Below are positions 35,417-44,382 of a stretch of 64,000 nucleotides of DNA, piece by piece. The stretch is taken from positions 186,001 through 250,000 of the forward strand of contig JAVXMY010000002.1 of the NCBI GenBank assembly GCA_036646055.1, in the 5' to 3' direction. Every line of letters begins with the position of its first letter. The first letter of the stretch is position 1. Below the pieces are notes generated by a model, which was not told where the DNA came from, made no database searches, and saw nothing but the letters and a program-made list of their open reading frames with translations. This DNA comes from JAVWMQ01 sp036646055 (GTDB lineage Bacteria > Bacillota > Clostridia > Peptostreptococcales > Anaerovoracaceae). The translations under genes and the position numbers were made by a program.

Positions 35417-35640
35417 TTATGCTGCGTTAGGATATCTTGTATAAACATACTCATAAATTTGTTGGCGATACCATGATATGCTCATTTCATCATAACATTC
35501 AGGTAATTCTGCCCATAATGTGTCACGAATAAGATTATCTATAACAGCTTTTGTTTCTTGCTTGTCGGTCCAATGGTCAAGCTCTGCAATTTTTTCTTTT
35601 ATTGTTTTAAAAAGCGTAATAGCTACACATATTTCAACAT
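35417..35640 (-). pseudogene. hsdR: Type I restriction subunit HsdR, C-terminal remnant
   Basis: A minus-strand frame without a usable start reads TIKEKIAELDHWTDKQETKA, LIRDTLWAELPECYDEMS and QQIYEYVYTRYPNAA before TAA at 35417-35419. This is the C-terminal end of HsdR-type restriction subunits. It lies upstream of the AlbA gene, while the N-terminal hsdR scrap is 2.5 kb downstream, so the two pieces are in permuted order. Confidence 0.72.
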
Positions 35641-35736
35641 ATATAATGTTATTATATTACAAAACCAAGCAATATAAAAGGAAATAACATATTGAATTAC
35701 AAGAACACTTTTAATGAAACATAAAAACAAGCTAAC

Positions 35737-35785
35737 TAAAAAAGAGCCATAAATATTGAAGTTTCAACATTTATGGCTTGTTTAT
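35737..35785 (-). terminator. Intrinsic terminator downstream of the short guaA
   Basis: AGCCATAAAT pairs with ATTTATGGCT around a 14-base loop and is followed on the minus strand by CTTTTTT. Confidence 0.88.
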
Positions 35786-35823
35786 ACTATTCCACCTTCC
35801 TAACTATTCTTGCTGCGCTTCCC

Positions 35824-35856
35824 TTGCAACAATTGGGAAGGTTACTCCCACTCGAT
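35824..35856. repeat. att-like repeat at the guaA 3' end, proximal copy
   Basis: The last codons of the short guaA and about 18 following bases (minus strand ATCGAGTGGGAGTAACCTTC, then CCAATTGTTGCAA). It is matched imperfectly at 32335-32366. The 3' end of guaA is a known integration hotspot for genomic islands. Confidence 0.7.
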
Positions 35857-37065
35857 TGTTGCTGGAGGTTTAGGTGTTACGTCGTACATTACTCTGTTTA
35901 CGCCATCAACTTCTGCTACAATTCTGCAGGCGATTTTGTTTAGTAATGGGTATGGTAGTTCTGCTACATCTGCACTCATTGCATCACTTGAAAGAATTGC
36001 ACGAATGGCAATTGCCTGTTCATAAGTTCTAGCACCATCTTTAACTCCAACTGATCTGCATCCTGGGCAAACTGTGAAGTACTGCCAGATACTTTCATCT
36101 AAACCAGCAAGGGCAATTTCTTCTCTCAAAATTGCGTCAGACTCTCTAACATATTCTAGTTTTTCACGAGTAATTGCTCCAACAACTCTAACTCCAAGAC
36201 CTGGTCCTGGGAAAGGCTGTCTCCACACCTGTTCATGAGGAAGGCCTAAAGCCTCGCCAACTGCACGAACTTCATCTTTAAATAGCCATTTAACTGGCTC
36301 AAGTAGTTCAAACTCCATATCTTCAGGAAGCCCGCCAACATTGTGGTGTGATTTAACAACACCCTTACTTGATGCGCTTTCAATAATATCTGGGTAAATT
36401 GTACCCTGAACCAAGAAATCCATCTTTCCTAGCTTAGCACTTTCATCTTCAAATACCCTGATGAATTCTTCACCAATAATTTTTCTCTTCTTTTCTGGAT
36501 CATCAACGCCCTCAAGTTTGCCAAGGAATCTGTCAATGCCGTTAATTGTAACAAGAGGCATACCAAACTGGTTACCAAAAATCTCATTAATTAATTCAGG
36601 CTCACCTTTTCTCATAAGCCCGTGGTTAACAAACATACAAGTTAGCTGTTTTCCAATAGCCTTATATACAAGAGCTGCACAAACTGAACTATCAACACCG
36701 CCGCTCAAAGCACAAAGTACTTTTTTGTCTCCAACTGTCTTTCTAATTTGCTCAATTGCATCTTCAATAAATGCTTCAATTGTCCATTGACATGCAAAAC
36801 CACACTGACCAATGAACTCTTTGATTTCTCCATCTGATTTAGTATTTCCCATTTCTAAAACAGGAACTCCTACAGATTTAACCGCTGATAAATCTGCTGT
36901 AACTTCGTCATCGCCAATAACGATAATTGCCTTTGGATTAAGGCTTTTTATATCCGCTGTATATGGCTTAACTTCACAATAAACATTGGCCGTTCTTGCA
37001 CTTTTAGCAACCTGCTGATTATTATGAGCGCCAAAATCCACAACTAATAATAGTTCTTTTTTCAT
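35842..37065 (-). CDS. guaA: GMP synthase paralogue with vestigial glutaminase domain
   Basis: A 407-residue GuaA-like protein. Residues about 110-407 form a complete XMP aminating part: PP-loop LSGGVDSS (120-127), GTIYPDIIES, HHNVGGLPE, RQPFPGPGL and the C-terminal dimer domain ending PPATIEWE. The N-terminal domain keeps only about 90 residues: VVDFGAHNNQQVA aligns with the start of class I glutaminase domains, but the GICYG nucleophile region reads VPVLEMGN and the His/Glu pair is deleted. It should be unable to hydrolyse glutamine and may use free ammonia. GGAGGAG six bases before the ATG sets the start. A complete guaA lies 20 kb away. Confidence 0.9.
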   Translation of the reverse strand: MKKELLLVVDFGAHNNQQVAKSARTANVYCEVKPYTADIKSLNPKAIIVIGDDEVTADLSAVKSVGVPVLEMGNTKSDGEIKEFIGQCGFACQWTIEAFIEDAIEQIRKTVGDKKVLCALSGGVDSSVCAALVYKAIGKQLTCMFVNHGLMRKGEPELINEIFGNQFGMPLVTINGIDRFLGKLEGVDDPEKKRKIIGEEFIRVFEDESAKLGKMDFLVQGTIYPDIIESASSKGVVKSHHNVGGLPEDMEFELLEPVKWLFKDEVRAVGEALGLPHEQVWRQPFPGPGLGVRVVGAITREKLEYVRESDAILREEIALAGLDESIWQYFTVCPGCRSVGVKDGARTYEQAIAIRAILSSDAMSADVAELPYPLLNKIACRIVAEVDGVNRVMYDVTPKPPATIEWE

Positions 37066-37097
37066 GGTAATCTCCTCCAAAATTTCTCCGATATTAT

Positions 37098-37126
37098 ATT
37101 ATAAACCACCAAAAATTCAATTGCAA
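37098..37126 (-). promoter_or_regulatory. Promoter of the short guaA
   Basis: TTGCAA and TATAAT with a 17-base spacer on the minus strand; a second overlapping pair (TTGAAT with TATAAT, 16 bases) is also possible. Confidence 0.65.
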
Positions 37127-37144
37127 TAATTCATGGCCCTTTTC

Positions 37145-38560
37145 TTATAGTTTTTCTATTTTGATCATATTTGTATTTCCGCTTTCAGCAACAGGTACCC
37201 CTGCAGTGATTACGATTTGATCCCCTTCTTTGGCAAGTTCCTTGGCCAAAACAGTATCCTTAACATCCTCTAGGAATTTCTCCACATTCTCAAAGTAATG
37301 AATCATCACAGGACGTACACCCCAAAGTAGTGACATTTGGTGATAAACCTTTTCTTTATGGCTAGCCCCCAGAATAGGTTTAATTGGTCTAAACTTAGCT
37401 ACTCTGGCAGCAGTTTTTCCTGATGTTGTTGCAGCCACAATTGCAGCGCAATCTAGGTCAGCTGCAATTGTGCAGGCCGCATGTCCGATTGCGTTTGCTG
37501 TATCATCAGCCTTAGTAAACATGATTTTGTCATAAAGTCCGGATCTGATTGCGTCTTTTTCGGCCTGTCTGACAATTTTCGTCATAGTCTTCACACTTTT
37601 GACAGGAAATTGTCCGGCTGCACTTTCACCGCTAAGCATTACGGCAGAAGTTCCATCAAATACTGCATTTGCTACATCACTGATTTCTGCTCTAGTTGGA
37701 TTCGGACTATTTGTCATAGACTCTAGCATTTGTGTTGCCGTAATTACCAATTTACCTTCTTCGTTACATTTTTTGATAAATGCTTTTTGGTAGCCTGGTA
37801 ATTTCGCATAATCCACTTCAACTCCCATGTCACCTCTAGCTACCATTATTCCATCAGAAAGAGTTAGAATTTCATTAAAGTTTCTAATACCCTCCATGTT
37901 TTCTATTTTGGATATTATTTTTATATTGCTTCCCCCATTTTTGTCTAAGAAATTTCTTACGTCTTTGACATCTTGTAGACTTCTTACAAATGAGGCAGCT
38001 ACAAAGTCTACATCATTTTCGATTCCAAATAGTAAATCTGATTTATCTATTTCGCTTAAATATGGAACATCTAAATGGGTGTTTGGAATATTTACCCCTT
38101 TGTGGTCACTAATTTTGCCACCATTTTTAACTTTACATAAAACTTTGGAGTCCTGTATTTCTTCCACTATTAGGCTAACTCGACCATCATCAATTAAGAT
38201 TCTCATACCTTTTTCTACTAGGTTTGCTAGGTGTTTGTATGATACACTCGCCTGCTCACTAGTACCCTCTACCTCTTGGGAAGTAAGCAGGAATGGGCGG
38301 TTTTTTTCCAAAATAGCAGAGCCACCTTTGATTTTACCAAGTCTGACTTCTGGTCCTTTGGTGTCTAATAGAACTGCTGCGCTTAGGCCTAGCTGATCTC
38401 TGACTTTTCTGAAGGTATCTATGGTTTTTTTGTGGCCTTCATGGGTGTTGTGACTAAAGTTTAGTCTTGCCACATTCATGCCGGCTTGCAACATTTGACC
38501 TATGGTTTTTTCGTCACTACTAGCTGGTCCTAGTGTACATACAATTTTGGTTTTTCTCAT
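37145..38560 (-). CDS. pyk: Pyruvate kinase
   Basis: A 471-residue glycolytic enzyme that makes pyruvate and ATP from phosphoenolpyruvate and ADP. It opens RKTKIVCTLGPASSDE and includes NVARLNFSHNTHEGH, LLDTKGPEVRLG, the catalytic segment IKIISKIENMEG, MVARGDMGVE and ITATQMLESM. The C-terminal allosteric domain is present (TTSGKTAARVAKFRP), but the extra PEP-utiliser domain of Bacillus enzymes is absent, so this is the short form. AAGGAGG lies seven bases before ATG. It sits between a CPBP protease gene and guaA with no obvious shared function. Confidence 0.97.
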   Translation of the reverse strand: MRKTKIVCTLGPASSDEKTIGQMLQAGMNVARLNFSHNTHEGHKKTIDTFRKVRDQLGLSAAVLLDTKGPEVRLGKIKGGSAILEKNRPFLLTSQEVEGTSEQASVSYKHLANLVEKGMRILIDDGRVSLIVEEIQDSKVLCKVKNGGKISDHKGVNIPNTHLDVPYLSEIDKSDLLFGIENDVDFVAASFVRSLQDVKDVRNFLDKNGGSNIKIISKIENMEGIRNFNEILTLSDGIMVARGDMGVEVDYAKLPGYQKAFIKKCNEEGKLVITATQMLESMTNSPNPTRAEISDVANAVFDGTSAVMLSGESAAGQFPVKSVKTMTKIVRQAEKDAIRSGLYDKIMFTKADDTANAIGHAACTIAADLDCAAIVAATTSGKTAARVAKFRPIKPILGASHKEKVYHQMSLLWGVRPVMIHYFENVEKFLEDVKDTVLAKELAKEGDQIVITAGVPVAESGNTNMIKIEKL

Positions 38561-38628
38561 GGTTTTGCCTCCTTAGTTTTAATGGGAAATTCTATCCCGA
38601 TTTATGCAAATTGATTACCAATTTATTG

Positions 38629-39480
38629 TTAGAAATATATGAAATAGTTTTTGACTATGAAGTACCCAATTAGAAGAATCATACCAACATTTAGAATGCT
38701 CCTTCTTAAGGCAATGGTTTCAAGGCCGTATATATCTTCCGTATCGCCTATTAGCGATCTAAGTTTTAGTATTTGTGCAATCCCAATAGCCACTGTAATT
38801 AGTATAATTGTAGGGAATATTTGTACGTCTTTTAGTATCATAGGGAGGAATCCGCCCCAGAAGTTTAAGAACACATGAATTATAATTGGGTAAATTAAGT
38901 TACCTGTTTTAGACATTACAATTGCTAAAATTGCTCCCATAAAAAAGGTATAAAATAGCTGCTCAATATTGCCATGATAAAGGGCAAACATTAGAGAGCT
39001 GATTAATATGGCTCCTCGTTTGCCATATACCATTAATCTTGTTAGGATAACTTGTCTGAAGATTAGTTCTTCTATAATTGGACCTAAGAAAACTACAACT
39101 CCTAAGATGTACCATTTAGGCATATTGGTAAGGGCTGTAGCTACTGTACTCTCCACTGGGCCTTTGCCTGCAATTGCTGATACAATTGTTGCCAAGTGAT
39201 GACCTAAGAAATTAAATGCAAATGTTCCAGCTATCCCAACTAGTATCCACTTGATTACTGTCATTGGATCCATTGGGTGTTTTTCTAACCTAGTTTGTGG
39301 CACACTTTTGGCAACTACAAAGGTTACTGGTAAAACTAATATTATTGCCAATTGTGCTAGTAATATTCCTGTCTGATTTGGTATTACATTGACTATTATT
39401 CTTGCGCCAGCTGCTGTTGCAACCACTCCCAAAAAAAGGCCAAAGGCCAGCTGATTTACTAGGTTCTTTTTTGTTTCCAT
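38629..39480 (-). CDS. CPBP-family intramembrane metalloprotease
   Basis: A 283-residue membrane protein with about seven to eight hydrophobic segments and the three CPBP (CAAX/Rce1-like) motifs: EELIFRQVIL, FALYHGNIEQLFY and IIHVFLNFWGG, supplying the Glu pair and His residues for metal-dependent peptide cleavage in the membrane. Bacterial members often mature or provide immunity to peptides; the substrate here is unknown. It is a single gene with pyk downstream 68 bases away. Confidence 0.9.
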   Translation of the reverse strand: METKKNLVNQLAFGLFLGVVATAAGARIIVNVIPNQTGILLAQLAIILVLPVTFVVAKSVPQTRLEKHPMDPMTVIKWILVGIAGTFAFNFLGHHLATIVSAIAGKGPVESTVATALTNMPKWYILGVVVFLGPIIEELIFRQVILTRLMVYGKRGAILISSLMFALYHGNIEQLFYTFFMGAILAIVMSKTGNLIYPIIIHVFLNFWGGFLPMILKDVQIFPTIILITVAIGIAQILKLRSLIGDTEDIYGLETIALRRSILNVGMILLIGYFIVKNYFIYF

Positions 39481-39651
39481 ATTATTCTTCCTTATATATT
39501 AAAATAATACCTTCCACCATTTGAAGGCGGCTAATACACTTATACCCCTAGTATATTGATTCTTGCCCTTTTAATCAATACATCAGGCCATATTCTTTAT
39601 TACTATTTGTTAACTATTTGAAGATAGATCAGTATTTAGAATGATTTTAGT

Positions 39652-39718
39652 AAATATAAAAATACTAGTACTATATTTTCCAATAGGAGAAAAATTGTAC
39701 TAGTATTAATATTTTTGT
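39652..39718 (-). terminator. Intrinsic terminator of the 933-residue kinase gene
   Basis: ATACTAGTAC pairs with GTACTAGTAT around a 25-base loop, followed by TTTTATATTT on the minus strand. Confidence 0.78.
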
Positions 39719-39744
39719 AGATTAGCCCTATGCCTTTTAAGTAA

Positions 39745-42546
39745 TTATTCTTGAATTTTAGGGTTTTTTCTAATTAGGTGATTTAATGTTAGCTCCAATT
39801 GTCTAATATCTATAGGTTTAGACAAATGGGCATCCATGCCCACACTGTGACTTGAAGCAATATCGTCGTCAAAGGCATTGGCAGTTAGTGCAATAATAGG
39901 AATAGTCTTAGCCCTTGGGTGACTACTCTCTCTAATTAACTTAGTAGCTTCAAAGCCATCCATAATTGGCATTCTAATATCCATAATAATTGCATCATAA
40001 GTATTAACACTAGAATTAGTAAACTTAGAAACCCCTTCAGCTCCATTAACAACTCTATTAACAGAAACTCCAAGACCTTCAAGAATCTTAATTGCAATCT
40101 TAGCATTTATATTGTGATCCTCACAAAGAAGAACTCTTACGCCCTTTAAGTCAACTGGTTCCATATTATCCTCATTGTTTTGGTCAATAATATCCCCTTC
40201 ATAAACATCTACAATACCAGTAACAACAAATCTGGTACCAATGCCAAGTTCACTTTCACATTCAATTTTACCACCCATAACCTCTACAAGACTCTTAGTA
40301 ATAGGAAGACCTAAACCAGTACCTGTAGTTTCAACTTTAGTACCTTGCTCACTTCTAGCAAAGGTATCGTACATTCTTGCCTGGAATTCCTTAGACATAC
40401 CAATTCCATTGTCTTCAACAATGATTCTAGCTAAAGTGCGACCATCTTCAGGTGGCTGGTTTTCAACAGTAAAGCGAACCTTGCCTCCAGGCTTAGTAAA
40501 CTTAACCCCATTAGAAAGCAAGTTAAATGCTATTTGGTTAACTCTAAGTTTATCTATAACAATACTATCAACTGTCATTTTGTAATCCAATTCGAAGGTT
40601 ACGCCTCTTTCCTCTGCCAAAGTAGTAAATAAATTATTAAGTTGGTCAATAAATTCCCTTATATCTACAGGCTCTTCATTAATCTCTATAGCCTGTTTTT
40701 CTATTTTAGACATATCCAAAATATCGTTTACCAGGCTAATCATAAATCTACTAGAAGAAATAATATCTTCTAAATATTCTTCTGCATTATCCTTGTTTTT
40801 ATCTAATTTCGCTAAAGTTGCAGAACCCATAATTCCATTTAGTGGAGTTCGCATATCGTGACTCATTCTAGACAAAAAGTCGCTCTTAGCACTATTTAGT
40901 TTCTCAAGTTGACGGGTATACTCTCTGTTTTTACGTTTGCTAAGCAATGCAAATATTGCAGTAGCAGCTACTAAAACAAATATAATTACACTAACCACAG
41001 TTCCAACAGGATTATCTCTAACTAATTTTTTAATAGTACTTTCCTTAATGTGAGAAAACGCCTCCTCTGAGTGCCTGTAAATATCTGATATATCTAGGTT
41101 AGATATGTATCTATTCAAAAGTCTAATAAAAATTTGATCAGTAGCAATAGGCACACCAATTTCCATCTCATCATGCTTTTCATCCATTGTAACAGTCATC
41201 ATATCAATCAAATGCTTCTGCCTATAAAAATTAATGCTTCTATTATTTCCAATTCCAAAGTCTGCCTCACCCTTATTAACCGCCATGAGACATTCTTCAA
41301 TACTATTATAAAATTTAACTTCCTTACATTCTGTAGTTTTCGTAAGTTTAGAACCACGTGGCAAGGCAATAATTTTGTTCTTCTGATCCTTTAAGTCCGC
41401 ATGCCTCTTGGCATACTTAACAACCTCTGCTTCCAAGTATGGAATAGTAGTAGCAATACCAAACTTAGGATTAAACTTCTCATTAGTTGGTGTCCCAAGA
41501 ATACAATTATATTCTCCACTATCAATGATTTTTTCTAGATCGTCCCCTGGCTTAAAGACTTCAAATTCCGCCTCAATTCCTGCAGCCTTAGCAACATCCT
41601 TCATTAGAGAAACTCCAATGCCTATGGCTTCTCCCGAATCATCACATAGGAAAGAATATGGCGCTGCACTAGGCATACAAAGAGCATTAATCTTAAATCC
41701 CCCATCCAAGAATTCCTGCTCTTCCTTATAAACTTCAAAACCTGCAGTCAACTTACCAAAATATTCTTCGCTTAAATCTTTTTGATACTCTGGATAAGCA
41801 CTGCTAATCTTGGCTATAGCCTTATCAATTTCTTTTGTTAAATCCGTTCTGCCCTTAGTTGCTGCAAAGTAAAATGGTCTTGCAGCAAACTTAGCTATAT
41901 CTCTGATTCCTGAATAAAAACTCAAGTTAGTCTTAGCTAAAACATCAGCTCTGCCATCTTTGACCGCATTAACCTGCTCCTTAATATTCTTAACCCAAAC
42001 CTTTTCATAGTTAATGTTTTGATTTTTTAAAAAGGTAAATACCTCTTCATTTCTCGTAGTTGCACTTTTAATAAGTGCCACCTTTAGCACCTTTTTTCTC
42101 ATGTAGTTTGTGCTATCAATATTCACATTATTTTCAGCAACACCAAAAGTTGTATAAGCCAAACCATAATGTCTGTCAGGGTATTCGTACATTTTTTCAA
42201 GCTGGTCGTTTTCAAGCATACCTCCGATCATGTCTGCTTCGCCAGACTTAACCATTGCCATAGACTCCATAAGTTCTTCATTTAGATCCATTTCTTCAAA
42301 AGTCACATACTCTATATCCCAACCAGTATACTGGGCAATTTTATTTGCGTAATCAAAAGTATAACCACCATAGACCTTGTCTTTGCTGACTTCAGAAAGC
42401 CCATCTTGATTTGGAAAACATATCCTAACCTTTTGGGTTTCTTCTTTCGTATTTTCTTTTTTAGCCATTGCTGGGTTGGCAAAAACCGCGCAGCACACTA
42501 CTACTGCCAATGTGACAGCTGCTACTCTTTTGAAGGTATTCCTCAT
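39745..42546 (-). CDS. Hybrid histidine kinase with tandem periplasmic-type solute-binding domains
   Basis: A 933-residue BvgS/EvgS-like kinase. A signal or anchor helix (about 5-28) leads to two extracellular SBP_bac_3 domains (about 38-270 and 285-490), each beginning with the VRICFPNQDG or INALCMPSAAPY strand typical of amino-acid-binding folds. A membrane helix (514-536) precedes HisKA (SRMSHDMRTPLNGIMG, His563), an ATPase domain (NLLSNGVKFTKPGG, DNGIGMS, GTGLGLPITKS) and a receiver (CEDHNIN, IMDIRMPIMDG, LTANAF). There is no PAS domain as in BvgS. It probably senses amino acids or similar. No partner regulator is adjacent; it stands alone with its own terminator. Confidence 0.93.
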   Translation of the reverse strand: MRNTFKRVAAVTLAVVVCCAVFANPAMAKKENTKEETQKVRICFPNQDGLSEVSKDKVYGGYTFDYANKIAQYTGWDIEYVTFEEMDLNEELMESMAMVKSGEADMIGGMLENDQLEKMYEYPDRHYGLAYTTFGVAENNVNIDSTNYMRKKVLKVALIKSATTRNEEVFTFLKNQNINYEKVWVKNIKEQVNAVKDGRADVLAKTNLSFYSGIRDIAKFAARPFYFAATKGRTDLTKEIDKAIAKISSAYPEYQKDLSEEYFGKLTAGFEVYKEEQEFLDGGFKINALCMPSAAPYSFLCDDSGEAIGIGVSLMKDVAKAAGIEAEFEVFKPGDDLEKIIDSGEYNCILGTPTNEKFNPKFGIATTIPYLEAEVVKYAKRHADLKDQKNKIIALPRGSKLTKTTECKEVKFYNSIEECLMAVNKGEADFGIGNNRSINFYRQKHLIDMMTVTMDEKHDEMEIGVPIATDQIFIRLLNRYISNLDISDIYRHSEEAFSHIKESTIKKLVRDNPVGTVVSVIIFVLVAATAIFALLSKRKNREYTRQLEKLNSAKSDFLSRMSHDMRTPLNGIMGSATLAKLDKNKDNAEEYLEDIISSSRFMISLVNDILDMSKIEKQAIEINEEPVDIREFIDQLNNLFTTLAEERGVTFELDYKMTVDSIVIDKLRVNQIAFNLLSNGVKFTKPGGKVRFTVENQPPEDGRTLARIIVEDNGIGMSKEFQARMYDTFARSEQGTKVETTGTGLGLPITKSLVEVMGGKIECESELGIGTRFVVTGIVDVYEGDIIDQNNEDNMEPVDLKGVRVLLCEDHNINAKIAIKILEGLGVSVNRVVNGAEGVSKFTNSSVNTYDAIIMDIRMPIMDGFEATKLIRESSHPRAKTIPIIALTANAFDDDIASSHSVGMDAHLSKPIDIRQLELTLNHLIRKNPKIQE

Positions 42547-42722
42547 TTAATATTTCTCCATTCATAGATAATAAAAAAAATACCCACACACTTATCAAAT
42601 AATATACCCTATCTTTTCAAAAGTAAACACCTTTATAAAACTTTTTTTGCACTTTATCCCATTTTAGTTATACCACCTACTTCCATTGTATTCAAACTAC
42701 ACAAAAACTCTTAATTTTAACC

Positions 42723-42768
42723 AAAAAACTGCTTCCTACCACTAGAATTCTAGTCGAGGGAAGCAGTC
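42723..42768 (-). terminator. Intrinsic terminator of the ABC transporter operon
   Basis: ACTGCTTCC pairs with GGAAGCAGT and is followed by six T on the minus strand; the loop itself contains CTAGAATTCTAG. Confidence 0.92.
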
Positions 42769-42773
42769 ATAAT

Positions 42774-44381
42774 TTAATCTCTAAAACCTTCGTAAAGTTT
42801 GACGCCAACTGTCATCAAAGCCCTATAGGCTATCAAGGCAGCAGCGACAAAGAGTACTAATACTACAGTTGCGTAAGACATAACTGTTATATGGTCCTTT
42901 AAGAAGAACAAATACAATAGAGTTGGAACAAGTACCGTTGCAATTGAAACTAAGGTTGCAATAAACGGTGCTAGTCCTTGCTTAATTGCTACAATTTCAT
43001 TGGTCCAATCAAATTTAGGATATCTTAAATTTAATAAGACTCCTAGGAATCCATTTAAGCATGTAACAACAATAGGCATTAATAATGCAAATACAGATCC
43101 AATAATTGAAAGTTTAAATACAAAGATGTAAATTGCTACTGACACAATAATAAATGGCAAACTTACAATTATGTGAGGTAGTGCTTTAGATAGTAGCACG
43201 TCTCTATCTCTAATTGGTATAGATTGAGAAATCCATAAAGTCTTAGCTTCAATTGAGATAGTCGGTGCAGAAATAATAACTAAGGCTGCCATACCTGCAA
43301 GGACAATACCTACAAAGACTCCAACAGTATCTGCATTAATCCCCATTTGGTTTAACATAGAAACAGCCTGCAAGGCTGTATCCCCTTTGATTGCTAAGAA
43401 AATTGCTACACATGGCATAAAGGCCAAACCGATTCCTGCATTAAACATATACATTGGCATTTGCACGAAATGAGTTATTTCCTTTTTAACCAATGCAGAC
43501 ATTATAGATTCAGCCTTCATTGACTTATGCTTGTATACAGCCTTCTTACCACCTTTTTTGGATGTTGCAATTTTTACAAAGGATCTATCTAGTAAAATAT
43601 ATACTGCTACAAATGGTACCGCCACCCAAGCTACAAAGATTAATAGCTGAATGAAGTCTCCATAGGCAACAGCCTTACCCATAGCATAAAACGGTGGCAA
43701 GGCTTTTTGAACCGCTGCTCCAATTGTTTCTCCGTTTTCCATTAAGTATGTTAAGTATTTTTGCAAGTTGAAGCAAATATACATATATGCCATAAATAGG
43801 CCTACTGTTAAAACTGTAACTACTAGATTTTTGTTGCTCATTTTAGAGCTTACAAATGCAACTATCCATCCCACTGCTGCTGAAACAGTAATGGCAAAAA
43901 CAGGCACTAGTACGACTGCTATAACATAAGCCAACAAAACTCCTGGGGTGAGAGATTTTTCCATAATGAAAACCACCAAAGCCGGGCCTACTACTAAGAT
44001 TTCATAGACATAGTTAATTATTAATAATGCCGCTAATCTAGATAGAAGTATAAACTTAACCGGTATAGGCATTGATAACAATAATTCGTTGTCTTTGGCG
44101 TCGTAGATTTGGGTTTGAGTAAGGAATACGCTTCCGATGAAGCACAATAGGAATGACATTATTCCCATTAGTCCGAAGTACAGCCAGTCTAGACCTAAGG
44201 CACCAAATGGCTTAAGTATTGCGTGGAACATTCCCCCAAACAGACCTGCGAAAACTACAACTACATATATTAATAATATTCCATATAGAACATTTTTACC
44301 TTTGCTAGTTTTTTTCTTATCCCCTTTGAAGCTAAGTGAAAACATGGATTTTAGTTGAACTTTTATTAATGTTATTAACAT
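42774..44381 (-). CDS. ABC-2-type transporter permease
   Basis: A 535-residue integral membrane protein with about 12 to 13 hydrophobic segments, beginning with a short amphipathic stretch (LITLIKVQLKSMFSLSFKG) as in large ABC-2 exporter permeases. No solute-binding motifs are seen. It begins one base after the stop of the ATPase gene, and the pair is closed by a strong terminator. It would export an unidentified compound or act in membrane homeostasis. Confidence 0.88.
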   Translation of the reverse strand: MLITLIKVQLKSMFSLSFKGDKKKTSKGKNVLYGILLIYVVVVFAGLFGGMFHAILKPFGALGLDWLYFGLMGIMSFLLCFIGSVFLTQTQIYDAKDNELLLSMPIPVKFILLSRLAALLIINYVYEILVVGPALVVFIMEKSLTPGVLLAYVIAVVLVPVFAITVSAAVGWIVAFVSSKMSNKNLVVTVLTVGLFMAYMYICFNLQKYLTYLMENGETIGAAVQKALPPFYAMGKAVAYGDFIQLLIFVAWVAVPFVAVYILLDRSFVKIATSKKGGKKAVYKHKSMKAESIMSALVKKEITHFVQMPMYMFNAGIGLAFMPCVAIFLAIKGDTALQAVSMLNQMGINADTVGVFVGIVLAGMAALVIISAPTISIEAKTLWISQSIPIRDRDVLLSKALPHIIVSLPFIIVSVAIYIFVFKLSIIGSVFALLMPIVVTCLNGFLGVLLNLRYPKFDWTNEIVAIKQGLAPFIATLVSIATVLVPTLLYLFFLKDHITVMSYATVVLVLFVAAALIAYRALMTVGVKLYEGFRD

Positions 44382-44382
44382 G

